64,000 bases of DNA, taken from contig DUCS01000006.1 in NCBI GenBank assembly GCA_012959695.1, positions 96,705 through 160,704 on the forward strand, given 5' to 3'. The position numbers and the translations under genes are program-made. Under the pieces are notes generated by a model that was given only the letters and a program-made list of their open reading frames with translations, searched no databases and was not told the DNA's origin. This document shows positions 34,772-45,422 of this stretch, in pieces (the first letter of the stretch is position 1; the number at the start of each line of letters is the position of its first letter). Origin of the DNA: Cycloclasticus sp. Lineage in GTDB: Bacteria > Pseudomonadota > Gammaproteobacteria > Methylococcales > Cycloclasticaceae.

Positions 34772-37066
34772 TTATAATTCTGGTGGGGGCGGCGCTAATA
34801 CTTCGCGAGTGCCATTGGATTGTAAAGGCCCTACTACGCCACATTGTTCCATTTCTTCAATCATTCGCGCGGCACGGTTGTAACCAATTCGTAATTGGCG
34901 CTGCACGCCTGAAATGGAAGCGCGCCGTGTTTCGGTCACAATCTTTAATGCTTGATCGTATAGCTCGTCCGAATTTTCTCCATTTCCACCAGACCCACTG
35001 CCATCAAACTCCGCAGGGTCAGTGGTTGTTAAAATACTCTCGATATAATTAGGCTTCCCAAGCTTTTTTAATTGTTTGACGACTTTGTGGACTTCATGGT
35101 CATCGACAAATGCACCGTGTACCCGTTGCGGTAGGCCTGAACCAGGGGGTAAATACAGCATATCGCCATTACCCAATAAAGACTCTGCGCCACTTTGATC
35201 AAGAATGGTACGTGAATCAATTTTAGATGACACTTGGAAAGCAATGCGTGAAGGGATATTCGCTTTAATTAACCCCGTTAATACATCAACTGACGGACGC
35301 TGAGTGGCTAAGATGAGGTGCAAACCAGACGCCCGTGCTTTTTGAGCTAATCGGGCGATCAGCTCCTCTACTTTCTTGCCAACGACCATCATCATGTCAG
35401 CTAATTCATCAATGATAATGACGATTTGAGGCAGTTCGGACAGAGTGCCTGCTTCATCTTCATCAAGAAAAGCAGTGGGTTCCCATAACGGGTCTGCTAG
35501 GGGGTTGCCTTCTTTAATGGCATCACGAACCTTTTTGTTATAACCCGTCAGATTCCGCACACCCAATAAGGACATTAGTTTATAGCGCCGCTCCATTTCT
35601 GCAACGCACCAGCGTAATGCATTAGCTGCCTCTTTCATGTCGGTAACAACAGGTGTCAATAAGTGTGGAATGCCCTCGTAGACGGATAGTTCGAGCATTT
35701 TTGGGTCAATCATAATCATTCGAACTTGTTCAGGCGTTGCTTTGTACAACAAGCTTAAAATCATTGCATTAATGGCAACAGACTTGCCCGAACCGGTTGT
35801 TCCCGCAACCAGTAAATGTGGCATTTTTGCTAAGTCAGCGACGGTTGCTTGGCCGGCAATATCTTTGCCCAAGACCAGTGTTAACGGTGAGGTTGATTTT
35901 TCATAGGCTTCAGATGAGAGGATTTCGCTTAACCTCACCATTTCACGTGACTCATTAGGAATCTCTAAACCAATGACAGACTTACCAGGGATAACCTCAA
36001 CAACACGGACGCTGTGAGTTGACATGGATCGCGCTAAATCTTGTGCTAGACCACTGATGCGACTGGCTTTAATGCCTGGCGCGGGCTGTATTTCAAACCG
36101 TGTAATGACCGGCCCGGGATTGACCGCGACCACGTTAACTTCAACGCCAAAGTCTAACAGCTTAATTTCCACCAGCTTAGACATCGCCTCTAAGGCGGCT
36201 TTTGAATAGCCTTCAACATGATCGGCCGCGGGGTCGAGTAAGGCGAGAGCAGGCAGCGAGTCTTCACCTTCTTCGAATAAACTGGTTTGCCTTTCTTTAT
36301 CAATGCGCTCGCTGGGTTTTATTTGCTTAATAACCGGTTCGATGCGCGCCTTTGGTTTGGCAGAAAATATTTTCGATTGCTTTTTGAAGGTATCGCCCCG
36401 CTTCCTTCGCACATCTTCAGATGTTTTGCGTTCTTTGCTGTCTTCAATGTAATTACGAATGGAGACGAATAAGGCGATAGCGAATGAGCCTAACTTATCC
36501 ATAAGGCTTAACCATGATAGCCCTGTGGATAATGTGATACCGACAAGGAAGATACTCAGTAGAACCAACGTTGCACCTTCAAACGCAAACAGCTGTCTTA
36601 ATAAATCGCTAAGTTCTAGGCCAATAATGCCACCGGGTGAACCAGGAATAGTCAACCAGTTTTGGTAATAGTGCATATCGAGTAAGCCAGCGCCAGCAAT
36701 GAGAAAGGCAATGAAGCTAACCCAACGGATAATTTGGTGTGTGATGCTGTCTGCGTGATCAGTTCTGGCTTCTGATAGAAATTTCCATGCGCTACTCAGC
36801 AGCATCAAAGGGAAGGTGAAGGCCATAAAACCGATAACTGACAGCATGAAGTCGGCAATCCATGCGCCAACAACACCGGTGAGATTCAAAACGACTTGAT
36901 TAGAGCCGCTGTGTGTCCAACCGAAATCATCAACGTTGTAGCTGAAAAGAGCACCAAGTAAAAACAAGCTGATGCTTAACAATGCCAAAAAGGCGGACTC
37001 CCTTAAAAGCTTAACAATTTGATGTTGTGCAGGTGACGCTGTTTTAGAGGCTATTTTTTGATTCAC
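34772..37066 (-). CDS. ftsK: DNA translocase FtsK
   Basis: A 764-residue protein: four N-terminal membrane helices (up to about residue 200), a short charged linker, the translocase with Walker [13 protein letters not shown] and Walker [13 protein letters not shown], and a C-terminal gamma winged helix ([22 protein letters not shown]) that reads KOPS sites. It pumps DNA at the septum and activates XerCD at dif. The linker is short compared with the 1300-residue E. coli protein, as in many gammaproteobacteria. Confidence 0.96.
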   Translation of the reverse strand: MNQKIASKTASPAQHQIVKLLRESAFLALLSISLFLLGALFSYNVDDFGWTHSGSNQVVLNLTGVVGAWIADFMLSVIGFMAFTFPLMLLSSAWKFLSEARTDHADSITHQIIRWVSFIAFLIAGAGLLDMHYYQNWLTIPGSPGGIIGLELSDLLRQLFAFEGATLVLLSIFLVGITLSTGLSWLSLMDKLGSFAIALFVSIRNYIEDSKERKTSEDVRRKRGDTFKKQSKIFSAKPKARIEPVIKQIKPSERIDKERQTSLFEEGEDSLPALALLDPAADHVEGYSKAALEAMSKLVEIKLLDFGVEVNVVAVNPGPVITRFEIQPAPGIKASRISGLAQDLARSMSTHSVRVVEVIPGKSVIGLEIPNESREMVRLSEILSSEAYEKSTSPLTLVLGKDIAGQATVADLAKMPHLLVAGTTGSGKSVAINAMILSLLYKATPEQVRMIMIDPKMLELSVYEGIPHLLTPVVTDMKEAANALRWCVAEMERRYKLMSLLGVRNLTGYNKKVRDAIKEGNPLADPLWEPTAFLDEDEAGTLSELPQIVIIIDELADMMMVVGKKVEELIARLAQKARASGLHLILATQRPSVDVLTGLIKANIPSRIAFQVSSKIDSRTILDQSGAESLLGNGDMLYLPPGSGLPQRVHGAFVDDHEVHKVVKQLKKLGKPNYIESILTTTDPAEFDGSGSGGNGENSDELYDQALKIVTETRRASISGVQRQLRIGYNRAARMIEEMEQCGVVGPLQSNGTREVLAPPPPEL

Positions 37067-37131
37067 TTTATATTATATAGTTTCTAGGTTATGCTTCTAA
37101 CTATTTGTTATATATTGAATTAAGTTAAAAT

Positions 37132-38178
37132 TCAACGGCTATATCCCCATGCCGTTAAATTAACGGCGTTGCGCAGTATATTATCATTTTCGTACCAATT
37201 GTTTAGCGTTAATCGCTGAATATATTTGGGTAATAAGCTGGATAATGCCTGTGTTGCTGTCCTCGGTACCGCGCCGGGCATATTGGCCACGCAAAAATGT
37301 GTCACGCCCTCTTCTACGAAGGTTGGATTTTGATAGGTAGTTGGCCGTGTGGTTTCTATGCAACCGCCTTGATCAACTGAAATATCAACAATCACGGAAC
37401 CTTTTCTCATGCTTTTAAGGTGTTCGCGTTTTATCAGATGCGGTGTTTTGCGCCCGGGAACCAGTAGCGCGCCAATTAACAGGTCAGTATATTGAAGAAG
37501 AGAAAGGCACTCAGCTTCATCTGATAAAAACGTTAACTTATCGTTTGTTATAGCCAACGTAGCCAACGCCTTTTGATATTTATCGAAAACAATCACGTTT
37601 GCGCCCATCGCTTGCGCTAATAAAGCGGCCTGCGAACCTGCTGAGCCGGCACCCAATACGAGTACTTGGCCATTATCAATGCCTTCACTAGCGAGCCCAC
37701 CAAGTAACACCCCCGCTCCACCGTGTTGCAAATGCAATAAATTACTGCCGATTTGTACCGCCAATTTGCCGGCTATTTCGCTCATCGGTTTTAAAAGTGG
37801 CAGGCAGTTATCTTCCACGACGGATTCAAATGCAATGGCCGTTAAGCCAATATCAGCTAAGGCGTTTGCAAGCGGCTTATTTGCAGCCAGATGAAGAAAA
37901 CAAAAAAGCGTGTGCGTTGAGGTTAAATAGACCAGTTCGGCATCGAGGGGTTCTTTAACCTTCACGATCAATTCGCTTTTGGCATACAACGTTTTAGCAT
38001 CGGCACAGATGGTGACGTTGTAATGTACGTATTCATCATCGTTAAAATCACTCAATACCCCAGCATGACGTTCAACAAACACGGAATGACCACTGGCAAT
38101 AAGCTCAGCGCAGGCAAGGGGCGTTAACGCTACGCGGCCTTCGAACGGCTTAATCTCTTTTGGTACGCCAATATTCAT
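37132..38178 (-). CDS. ald: alanine dehydrogenase
   Basis: A 348-residue protein beginning at the ATG that gives MNIGVPKEIK, the conserved start; the frame stays open 23 codons upstream without matching the family. KVKEPL, the NAD-binding VLVLGAGSAGSQAALLA, DISVDQGGCIETTRPTTY and ANMPGAVPRTAT are diagnostic. It interconverts alanine with pyruvate and ammonia using NAD. It is slightly shorter than the usual 370 residues. It is divergent from trxB. Confidence 0.93.
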   Translation of the reverse strand: MNIGVPKEIKPFEGRVALTPLACAELIASGHSVFVERHAGVLSDFNDDEYVHYNVTICADAKTLYAKSELIVKVKEPLDAELVYLTSTHTLFCFLHLAANKPLANALADIGLTAIAFESVVEDNCLPLLKPMSEIAGKLAVQIGSNLLHLQHGGAGVLLGGLASEGIDNGQVLVLGAGSAGSQAALLAQAMGANVIVFDKYQKALATLAITNDKLTFLSDEAECLSLLQYTDLLIGALLVPGRKTPHLIKREHLKSMRKGSVIVDISVDQGGCIETTRPTTYQNPTFVEEGVTHFCVANMPGAVPRTATQALSSLLPKYIQRLTLNNWYENDNILRNAVNLTAWGYSR

Positions 38179-38265
38179 GTGTTTATACTTTACGTAATTA
38201 GCTCTTATCGCCATACTACAGCACTTTATTAAACGTTCAATTAACAAGGCTGCTGAGTGCCTTGA

Positions 38266-39246
<981 letters not shown>

Positions 39247-39263
39247 AACGGGCTTATATCATC

Positions 39264-39956
39264 ATGTTACCCTGGCTTGACCCCGATGATGATACGACGC
39301 CCTTTCCAGCATTAGAAACGGCATTAAACGAGCCGAATGGTTTGTTAGCAGCTGGCGGATCACTTTGTCCAGAGCGTTTATTAGAGGCGTATCGACGCGG
39401 TATATTCCCATGGTTTGAGGATGATCAACCCATTTTATGGTGGTCGCCTAATCCGAGGATGGTGCTAAAGCCAAGTGAAATTCATATTTCTAAAAGCTTA
39501 CGAAAAACCATCAATAAAGAGATGTTCAATTGTACGATTGACACATGTTTCAGCGAAGTGATTAGAGCCTGTTCAAAATTAAGAGATCATCAAGATGGAA
39601 CATGGATTACGGCTTCTATGATTCAAGCATATGAAAGCTTATTTGAAAATGGTCATGCGCATTCCATCGAAGTTTGGTCTGATGAAGTGTTAGTTGGTGG
39701 TTTATACGGTATCAGTATTGGCCAGGTGTTTTTTGGTGAGTCTATGTTTAGTTGTAAAAACAATGCATCCAAAGTTGCTTTTGTTTTTTTGTCTGAGAAG
39801 TTATCAGATTGGGGATATCAGTTAATCGATGGTCAAGTTCAATCTAACCACCTTGAAACACTGGGCGCGTATAGCATTAGTCGTGAAAGTTTTGCAGAGC
39901 AGATTACACTATTTTGTTCAGCTGAAGCCTCTAAAAATGCTTGGTTAAATACATGA
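39264..39956 (+). CDS. aat: leucyl/phenylalanyl-tRNA-protein transferase
   Basis: A 230-residue enzyme with the family words GLLAAGGSLCPERLLEAYRRGIFPWF in two adjoining motifs, WWSPNPRMVL, DGTWITASMIQAYESLF and GQVFFGESMFS. It adds Leu or Phe to N-terminal Arg/Lys of proteins, marking them for ClpS-ClpAP. It overlaps bpt by four bases, and the receiving machinery (clpA, clpS) is encoded 1.2 kb downstream. Confidence 0.96.
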   Translation: MLPWLDPDDDTTPFPALETALNEPNGLLAAGGSLCPERLLEAYRRGIFPWFEDDQPILWWSPNPRMVLKPSEIHISKSLRKTINKEMFNCTIDTCFSEVIRACSKLRDHQDGTWITASMIQAYESLFENGHAHSIEVWSDEVLVGGLYGISIGQVFFGESMFSCKNNASKVAFVFLSEKLSDWGYQLIDGQVQSNHLETLGAYSISRESFAEQITLFCSAEASKNAWLNT

Positions 39957-40726
39957 CGAATACACCTCAAATAGGACGACAGTTAGAGCTCTATATTTCA
40001 TCTCCCCAGGCTTGTGATTATTTAAAGGACAACAAAGCGAAAAGTATTTTTATTTCACCTGATGTAAATATTACGCCTGGAATCTATGAACATTTAATAA
40101 GTATTGGATTTAGGCGAAGTGGACAACATGCCTATCGGCCACATTGCGATGCGTGTCGTGCCTGTATTTCCTGCCGGCTTGATGTTAATCAATTTGTTCC
40201 GTCTCGCAGTCAAAAAAGGCTCATGGCAAAAAATGAAAACTTGATTTTTAAGCCGTTAGAGTCAACTTTTTCTGAAGAGTATTATGATTTGTATAAGCGA
40301 TATCAATCCTATAAACACCCGGGTGGATCAATGGAGAGTTTTGGACCTGATGAATACAAAGCCTTTTTGTGTCAGTCGTTTGGCAATAATATTGTTTATG
40401 AAACACGTTTAAATGGGCAATTGATTGCGGTTGCCATTACGGATGTGTTTTCTGATGCGCTATCCGCCGTTTACACATTTTTTGATCCTGAGTATTCATC
40501 AAGAAGCATTGGTACATATAATCTTTTACAACAAATTAATGCGACTAAACAATTAAAAAAGAAACATTTATACCTTGGTTACTATATAAAAGACTCGCTG
40601 AAAATGTCATATAAAGCGAATTTTAGGCCCATTGAAATGTTTATCGAAGGCGAGTGGACTTCTTACAGTAAAAGGGCTGACTTGCCGGTTCAGAGTGCAT
40701 CTTTAGATACGCCGCTAAGTTTTTAA
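39953..40726 (+). CDS. bpt: aspartate/glutamate leucyltransferase (bacterial Ate-type)
   Basis: A 257-residue GNAT-like transferase with YRPHCDACRACISCRLDV (cysteine-rich N-terminal motif), SQKRLMAKN, YKHPGGSME, and YTFFDPEYSSRSIGTYNLL. It adds leucine to N-terminal Asp/Glu. The ATG at 39953 overlaps the aat stop (ATGA); a TTG 12 bases earlier is also in frame but less likely. With Aat it forms both arms of the bacterial N-degron pathway. Confidence 0.94.
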   Translation: MTNTPQIGRQLELYISSPQACDYLKDNKAKSIFISPDVNITPGIYEHLISIGFRRSGQHAYRPHCDACRACISCRLDVNQFVPSRSQKRLMAKNENLIFKPLESTFSEEYYDLYKRYQSYKHPGGSMESFGPDEYKAFLCQSFGNNIVYETRLNGQLIAVAITDVFSDALSAVYTFFDPEYSSRSIGTYNLLQQINATKQLKKKHLYLGYYIKDSLKMSYKANFRPIEMFIEGEWTSYSKRADLPVQSASLDTPLSF

Positions 40727-40879
40727 TTCAAATCGCACTTAATGGGCGCTAAATAGTGTAAAATCGCGCCGCATTAGCTTGTTACATCCATCAAGTATCA
40801 GTTTCATAGACATGGATGGGGAAAGCACCACCGCTTAACTCAGTTTTAATTAAGCGTTTATACATTTATAAAGGTAAAC
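40727..40879 (+). promoter_or_regulatory. infA promoter and structured leader
   Basis: A -10-like TAAAAT at 40759-40764 (with TG-extended flavour) has only a weak -35. Two hairpins follow in the likely leader: CATCCAT (40785-40791) with ATGGATG (40812-40818), and CGCTTAA (40832-40838) with TTAAGCG (40850-40856). The second lies 23 bases ahead of the infA start, so it could affect ribosome access. Neither has a T-tract. Confidence 0.45.
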
Positions 40880-41098
40880 ATGGCAAAAGAAGATCAAATT
40901 GAAATGGAAGGCGTTGTAAAAGATACGCTTCCAAATACAATGTTTCGTGTTGAGTTAGAAAATGGGCACGTCATAACAGCGCATATCTCAGGAAAAATGC
41001 GTAAACACTACATTCGTATACTGACAGGTGACCGCGTTAAAGTAGAAATGACACCCTACGATTTATCAAAAGGCCGTATTACCTACCGCGTTAAATAA
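40880..41098 (+). CDS. infA: translation initiation factor IF-1
   Basis: A 72-residue S1/OB-fold protein with [29 protein letters not shown] and [15 protein letters not shown], nearly identical to known IF-1. It has its own promoter and leader. AAAGGTAA precedes the ATG. It converges on clpA with only nine bases between stops. Confidence 0.98.
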   Translation: MAKEDQIEMEGVVKDTLPNTMFRVELENGHVITAHISGKMRKHYIRILTGDRVKVEMTPYDLSKGRITYRVK

Positions 41099-41107
41099 GT
41101 CGACGCC

Positions 41108-43375
41108 CTATTCTTGCTCGATTAAGTCTTTTCTGGCTTCGGTAATCACGAAGTCAATTTTATTATCTACCACGCAGACCTTCACCGCTCCGCCGTTAAC
41201 TAATTGGCCGAAGAGCAATTCATTCGCTAAGGGCTTTTTAATGTGCTCTTGCACCGTTCGTTCCATTGGTCTTGCACCCATTTTAGGATCGTAGCCTTTT
41301 TTCGCTAACCAGTTTCTAGCTTCTGGCTCTAACGATAGCGTGACATTTTTTTCATGTAACTGAGATTCCAGTTGGAAAATAAACTTGTCCACCACGTGGA
41401 TAATAGTGTCTTCAGTCAGTGCTTTAAATTGAACAACGGCATCTAAACGGTTTCTAAATTCTGGTGAAAAGGATTTTTCAACCACTTTCATGCTGTCCGA
41501 TGAGTGCTCTTGTTCAGTAAAACCGATAGACGCCCTGCTACCTTCTTGAGCACCGGCGTTCGTTGTCATTACCAACATAATGTTTCTAAAATCGGCCTTT
41601 CTGCCGTTATTATCTGTTAACGTGCCATGATCCATTATTTGCAATAAGATATTAAAAATATCTGGGTGCGCTTTTTCAATTTCGTCCAACAATAAAATAG
41701 CGTACGGGTGCTTATTCACTTCTTCGGTTAATAAGCCACCTTGGTCGTAACCCACATAGCCTGGTGGCGAACCAATTAAACGCGATACGGTGTGGCGTTC
41801 CATATATTCAGACATATCAAAGCGGATTAAATCAACGCCCATGATTTTTGCAAGTTGCTTGGTGATTTCTGTTTTACCAACGCCTGTCGGGCCTGCGAAT
41901 AAAAATGAACCAATCGTTCTTTCTTCATTGCCAAGTCCGGCGCGGCTAAGAATCACAGCATTAGACAGCCTCTCGATGGCTTCTTCTTGGCCAAATACAA
42001 CGAGTTTTAAATTACGTGCCAAATCTTTAAGTTTATCTTTGTCTTGCGATGAAATGCTTTTTTCAGGAATTCGCGCGATTTCAGCAATTATTTGTTCAAT
42101 ATGTGAGGTCAAAATAACGGGCTGACGTTCGTCTTCTGGTAATAAACGTTGTTGAGCGCCAGCTTCATCAACAACATCAATGGCTTTGTCGGGAAGGAAT
42201 CGGTCATTGATATAACGGTCAGCTAACTTGGCCGCTGTTTCTAAACTTTCAGAACTGAATTTTAAATTATGATGCTCTTCATATCGAGGACGTAATCCTT
42301 TGAGAATTTTAATCGTATCTTCAACGGACGGTTCGTTGATGTCTATCTTTTGGAAACGTCGCGCTAAGGCATGGTCTTTTTCAAAAACGCCTCTAAATTC
42401 TTTGTACGTGGTTGAGCCAATGCAACGTAACTCACCCGACGCAAGCGCAGGTTTAATCATATTGGAGGCATCCATCACGCTGCCAGACGCTGATCCGGCA
42501 CCAATAATGGTATGAATTTCATCAATAAATAAAATACTTTTTTCTTCGCTTCTTAATTGTGAAACTAGCCCTTTCAAGCGTTTTTCAAAATCACCACGGT
42601 ATTTAGTGCCGGCGACTAATGAGCCCATGTCTAGAGAATAAATGGTCGTATTTTCAAGAACTTCCGGCACATTGCCTTCAATGATCTTTAGTGCCAAGCC
42701 TTCAGCGATGGCTGTTTTACCCACGCCGGCTTCACCAACCAATAAGGGATTATTTTTACGGCGACGACACAGTGTTTGGATGGTGCGTTTTAACTCTTTC
42801 TCGCGACCAATCAATGGATCAATCTTGCCTAATTTAGCTTGTTCGTTAAGGTTAACGGTGTACTTTGTTAGCGGGTCATTCGCCGTCTCTTCGTTTTCTA
42901 CTGTGGTTGATTCATTGAAATCGACCATGTCGTCATCGTCGTCGATACGTGCAATGCCGTGTGAAATAAAATTAACAACATCAAGTCGGGTAACATCTTG
43001 TCTATTCATTAAATAGACGGCTTGTGAGTCTTGCTCACTAAAGATAGCGACCAATACGTTAGCGCCGGTCACTTCTTTTTTACCGGACGATTGCACATGA
43101 AAAACCGCACGTTGCAAAACCCGTTGGAAACCTAGAGTTGGCTGTGTTTCGCGTTCAACATCTAAGGGGATAACAGGTGTTGATTGTTCAAGGTAAGACT
43201 CTATGTCGGTGGTCATTGCATCAGTATCACCACCGGCGGCTTGAAAAACATCGCAGGCTGATTTATTGCCCATCATTGCTAAAAGAAGGTGTTCAACGGT
43301 AATGAATTCGTGACGCAGCTCATTAGCGCGTTTAAAAGCATCGTTTAAAGATTGTTCAAGCTCTTTGTTTAACAT
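41108..43375 (-). CDS. clpA: ATP-dependent Clp protease ATPase subunit ClpA
   Basis: A 755-residue Clp/Hsp100 unfoldase: N-terminal Clp-N repeats (residues 1-140), first AAA+ domain with GEAGVGKTAIAEGLA and LFIDEIHTIIGAG, second with GPTGVGKTEITKQLA and LLLDEIEKAHPD, and an IGF tripeptide (ASIGFTEQ) for docking ClpP. It unfolds N-degron substrates delivered by ClpS, whose gene ends four bases upstream. Confidence 0.97.
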   Translation of the reverse strand: MLNKELEQSLNDAFKRANELRHEFITVEHLLLAMMGNKSACDVFQAAGGDTDAMTTDIESYLEQSTPVIPLDVERETQPTLGFQRVLQRAVFHVQSSGKKEVTGANVLVAIFSEQDSQAVYLMNRQDVTRLDVVNFISHGIARIDDDDDMVDFNESTTVENEETANDPLTKYTVNLNEQAKLGKIDPLIGREKELKRTIQTLCRRRKNNPLLVGEAGVGKTAIAEGLALKIIEGNVPEVLENTTIYSLDMGSLVAGTKYRGDFEKRLKGLVSQLRSEEKSILFIDEIHTIIGAGSASGSVMDASNMIKPALASGELRCIGSTTYKEFRGVFEKDHALARRFQKIDINEPSVEDTIKILKGLRPRYEEHHNLKFSSESLETAAKLADRYINDRFLPDKAIDVVDEAGAQQRLLPEDERQPVILTSHIEQIIAEIARIPEKSISSQDKDKLKDLARNLKLVVFGQEEAIERLSNAVILSRAGLGNEERTIGSFLFAGPTGVGKTEITKQLAKIMGVDLIRFDMSEYMERHTVSRLIGSPPGYVGYDQGGLLTEEVNKHPYAILLLDEIEKAHPDIFNILLQIMDHGTLTDNNGRKADFRNIMLVMTTNAGAQEGSRASIGFTEQEHSSDSMKVVEKSFSPEFRNRLDAVVQFKALTEDTIIHVVDKFIFQLESQLHEKNVTLSLEPEARNWLAKKGYDPKMGARPMERTVQEHIKKPLANELLFGQLVNGGAVKVCVVDNKIDFVITEARKDLIEQE

Positions 43376-43378
43376 GGT

Positions 43379-43705
43379 CTACTCCACTTCCTCTAATGTG
43401 CATTGCAAAGGGTGCTGGTTCTCTTGTGCGTATGCAATAACTTGTTGTACTTTTGTTTCAGCTATATCTTTAGTATAGACGCCACACACACCAATACCAG
43501 CCGTATGGACATTCATTGTGATTCTAACGGCTTCTTCTTTTCCTTTATAGAAGATGTTCTGCAAGATAGAGACAACAAAATCCATCGGGGTGAAGTCATC
43601 ATTTAGCAGCAACACCTTATACATTGGTGGCTTTTGCAACTTTGGCCTAGCCTCTTGTACTGCAAGGCTTCCATCGTCGTCATGTTCAAAAGGTTGGTCT
43701 GACAT
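43379..43705 (-). CDS. clpS: Clp protease adaptor ClpS
   Basis: A 108-residue adaptor with [40 protein letters not shown], the residues that form the N-degron pocket. The ATG at 43705 is preferred to an in-frame TTG five codons upstream. ClpS brings proteins with N-terminal Leu, Phe, Trp or Tyr to ClpA. It is co-transcribed with clpA. Confidence 0.95.
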   Translation of the reverse strand: MSDQPFEHDDDGSLAVQEARPKLQKPPMYKVLLLNDDFTPMDFVVSILQNIFYKGKEEAVRITMNVHTAGIGVCGVYTKDIAETKVQQVIAYAQENQHPLQCTLEEVE

Positions 43706-43819
43706 AGTTCGGTTATTCAATCTCTAGTTATTGGTTATTTTGACAGAAAAAAAGGCTACTTGTTCTATAAAGCTAAATTAAATAAAACAACATCGGGCAT
43801 GGCAGCAATTGTGTGGGTA

Positions 43820-43850
43820 TAAAAAAACCTCACTATTGTAATGGAGGTTT
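43820..43850 (-). terminator. terminator of the orphan pmoC
   Basis: On the minus strand AAACCTC (43850-43844) pairs with GAGGTTT (43831-43825), a 7-bp stem with a 12-base loop, followed by further T. It lies 29 bases after the pmoC-like stop and would isolate that gene from clpS. Confidence 0.78.
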
Positions 43851-43878
43851 AGAGACGGTTTTTCAAGTGAAATGGCAA

Positions 43879-44652
43879 CTACATGTTCTCTCGTATCTCA
43901 GCCTCACCTGCAAGCCTAGATAGTCCAATTAGCCTCAATATGACTTGAGCGCCTAATCCGCCAATCGCTAAAGCAGACCAACCGAGCACCACAAAGCCCC
44001 AATGTAAGGGTGCAGTGAACAACTCTTCCATAAACCAAAAGGTATGCCCCCATTCGTTTAAGCCAACATTGGGCAGTATCATAAAAGGACCAACAATAAG
44101 GATAACGAAGGGAATAGAAATATTATCGGCAAACTGTGGCAAACGTGTACGGGCATATAAAAAAGAAGAAACACCCGCAATAATATAAGCCGGAAAAGTC
44201 CCATAAAATAGTACGATATGGCTGGGTGTAAAATCGGTATCACGCACGGTTACTTGGTGCCATGATGCATCTTGCTCTGCAAAAAAACTGGCTGCCCAGT
44301 AGACGATCCAAGTGTAGCTTAATAGCCATAAAAACAAAGTGAAATAACGCCTTAGTTCTTCCGCTGGCGATATATTAAAAACATTTTTATCTCTAGTTTT
44401 TAACAAATAGCTCCAAATTGTGGACGCTAAGATAAACTCAATAATCCACTGGGCATAAAGAAGGTTCATCCAATAGGTTTGAAACTCAGGCTCAAAAGAA
44501 TCCATGCCCATATCCCAAGCATACACTTGTTGGTAAACCCTCCAAGCAACCATTACGCACAGGATCCCTAAAATAATAAAAATAACGGCTTTAACGTTAA
44601 TTAAGTTCTTTGTTGGGTCGCTGGATAATTCGGTTATTTCTGTCGATGGCAT
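43879..44652 (-). CDS. pmoC: orphan second copy of monooxygenase subunit C
   Basis: A 257-residue polytopic membrane protein of the PmoC/AmoC family, far from any pmoA or pmoB. Metal ligands Asp128, His132 and His145 (AEQDASWHQ and TPSHI) are intact. Outside this core it differs clearly from the operon copy at 27644 (for example VYAWDMGMDSFEPEFQ against AAWDFGLDATDPMFD). It is monocistronic, with its own terminator. Orphan pmoC/amoC copies are known in methanotrophs and nitrifiers and are linked there to stress or growth recovery. Confidence 0.93.
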   Translation of the reverse strand: MPSTEITELSSDPTKNLINVKAVIFIILGILCVMVAWRVYQQVYAWDMGMDSFEPEFQTYWMNLLYAQWIIEFILASTIWSYLLKTRDKNVFNISPAEELRRYFTLFLWLLSYTWIVYWAASFFAEQDASWHQVTVRDTDFTPSHIVLFYGTFPAYIIAGVSSFLYARTRLPQFADNISIPFVILIVGPFMILPNVGLNEWGHTFWFMEELFTAPLHWGFVVLGWSALAIGGLGAQVILRLIGLSRLAGEAEIRENM

Positions 44653-44701
44653 AGCCCCAAATTAACACCTAACAGGCGTTTAAACAAATGGTGTGAACAC
44701 T

Positions 44702-45271
44702 TTATGTTTGGATAGAAACAAGTGATACGAACTCCGCATCAATATCTGTGTCGATATACGCCATTCCAAGCTTATTTAAATACTCTATACGATTAGCCTT
44801 CATTAAATCGATGTCTAGCACACCAGCACTACCCTCTTGATAAATCTTAGCGAGATAATCCATGTACAACTCCCCTTCCGTTACCATTAGCAACGTAGCA
44901 GCACCCACATCAGGTTGTACATTAACGTTCAGCTCTTTGGGTAATTTAACAGCAAAAACGACAGGAGTTTCCTCACCTTCAATACGAACACCTCGTTCCC
45001 TAACTGTTTGTTCTGCCCAAAAGTAAGCTAGCTGTTTACTTTGTGTTAAAAAAACGGGTTCTATGGATTCTGTATAGCTGTTACCAATTGTTGCCATTGT
45101 GCCTTTTGCTGCTTGCTTCATGGCTGTATCACCCGAGCGTTTTAGACCATGTGTTTCGATAGAACTAACTAAGGCGGAAGATGTGCCGTGATACCAAACA
45201 TCACTTGTTGCAAAGCCGTCTTTAGTTAGCAAGTTTTTTGCATCTTGTAAGTAGTTTGGAATATTGCTCAT
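44702..45271 (-). CDS. ADP-ribosyltransferase-fold-like protein of unknown function
   Basis: A 189-residue protein not recognised by name. WYHGTSSALVSSIETHGLKRSGD near residues 27-49 followed by EPVFLTQSKQLAYFWAEQ near 84-101 is the layout of ADP-ribosyltransferase-fold proteins (HGT strand, helix, then a VxLT strand and helix), as in KptA or DUF952-like families. A final acidic motif is not certain (TEGELYMDYLA is a candidate). No partner toxin or immunity gene is adjacent. Its role could be NAD-dependent modification or RNA 2'-phosphate transfer. Confidence 0.6.
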   Translation of the reverse strand: MSNIPNYLQDAKNLLTKDGFATSDVWYHGTSSALVSSIETHGLKRSGDTAMKQAAKGTMATIGNSYTESIEPVFLTQSKQLAYFWAEQTVRERGVRIEGEETPVVFAVKLPKELNVNVQPDVGAATLLMVTEGELYMDYLAKIYQEGSAGVLDIDLMKANRIEYLNKLGMAYIDTDIDAEFVSLVSIQT

Positions 45272-45340
45272 TATTTATTCACCTTGGGTCATGATGTAAG
45301 CATTTGGTTACAATTGAATATTTTAAACTTAGCTAAATAA

Positions 45341-45375
45341 AAAGGCGACTTTCAATTAAGAAAGTCGCCTTTTTA
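45341..45375 (-). terminator. terminator after aceA
   Basis: AAAGGCGACTTTC (45341-45353) and GAAAGTCGCCTTT (45360-45372) form a perfect 13-bp stem with a six-base loop, flanked by A/T runs on both sides, so it could work in either direction. It lies 48 bases beyond the aceA stop. Confidence 0.9.
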
Positions 45376-45422
45376 AATACAACAAGCTTTTAGAAAAAAA
45401 AGCTTAACTAGCCTGCCTCAGA

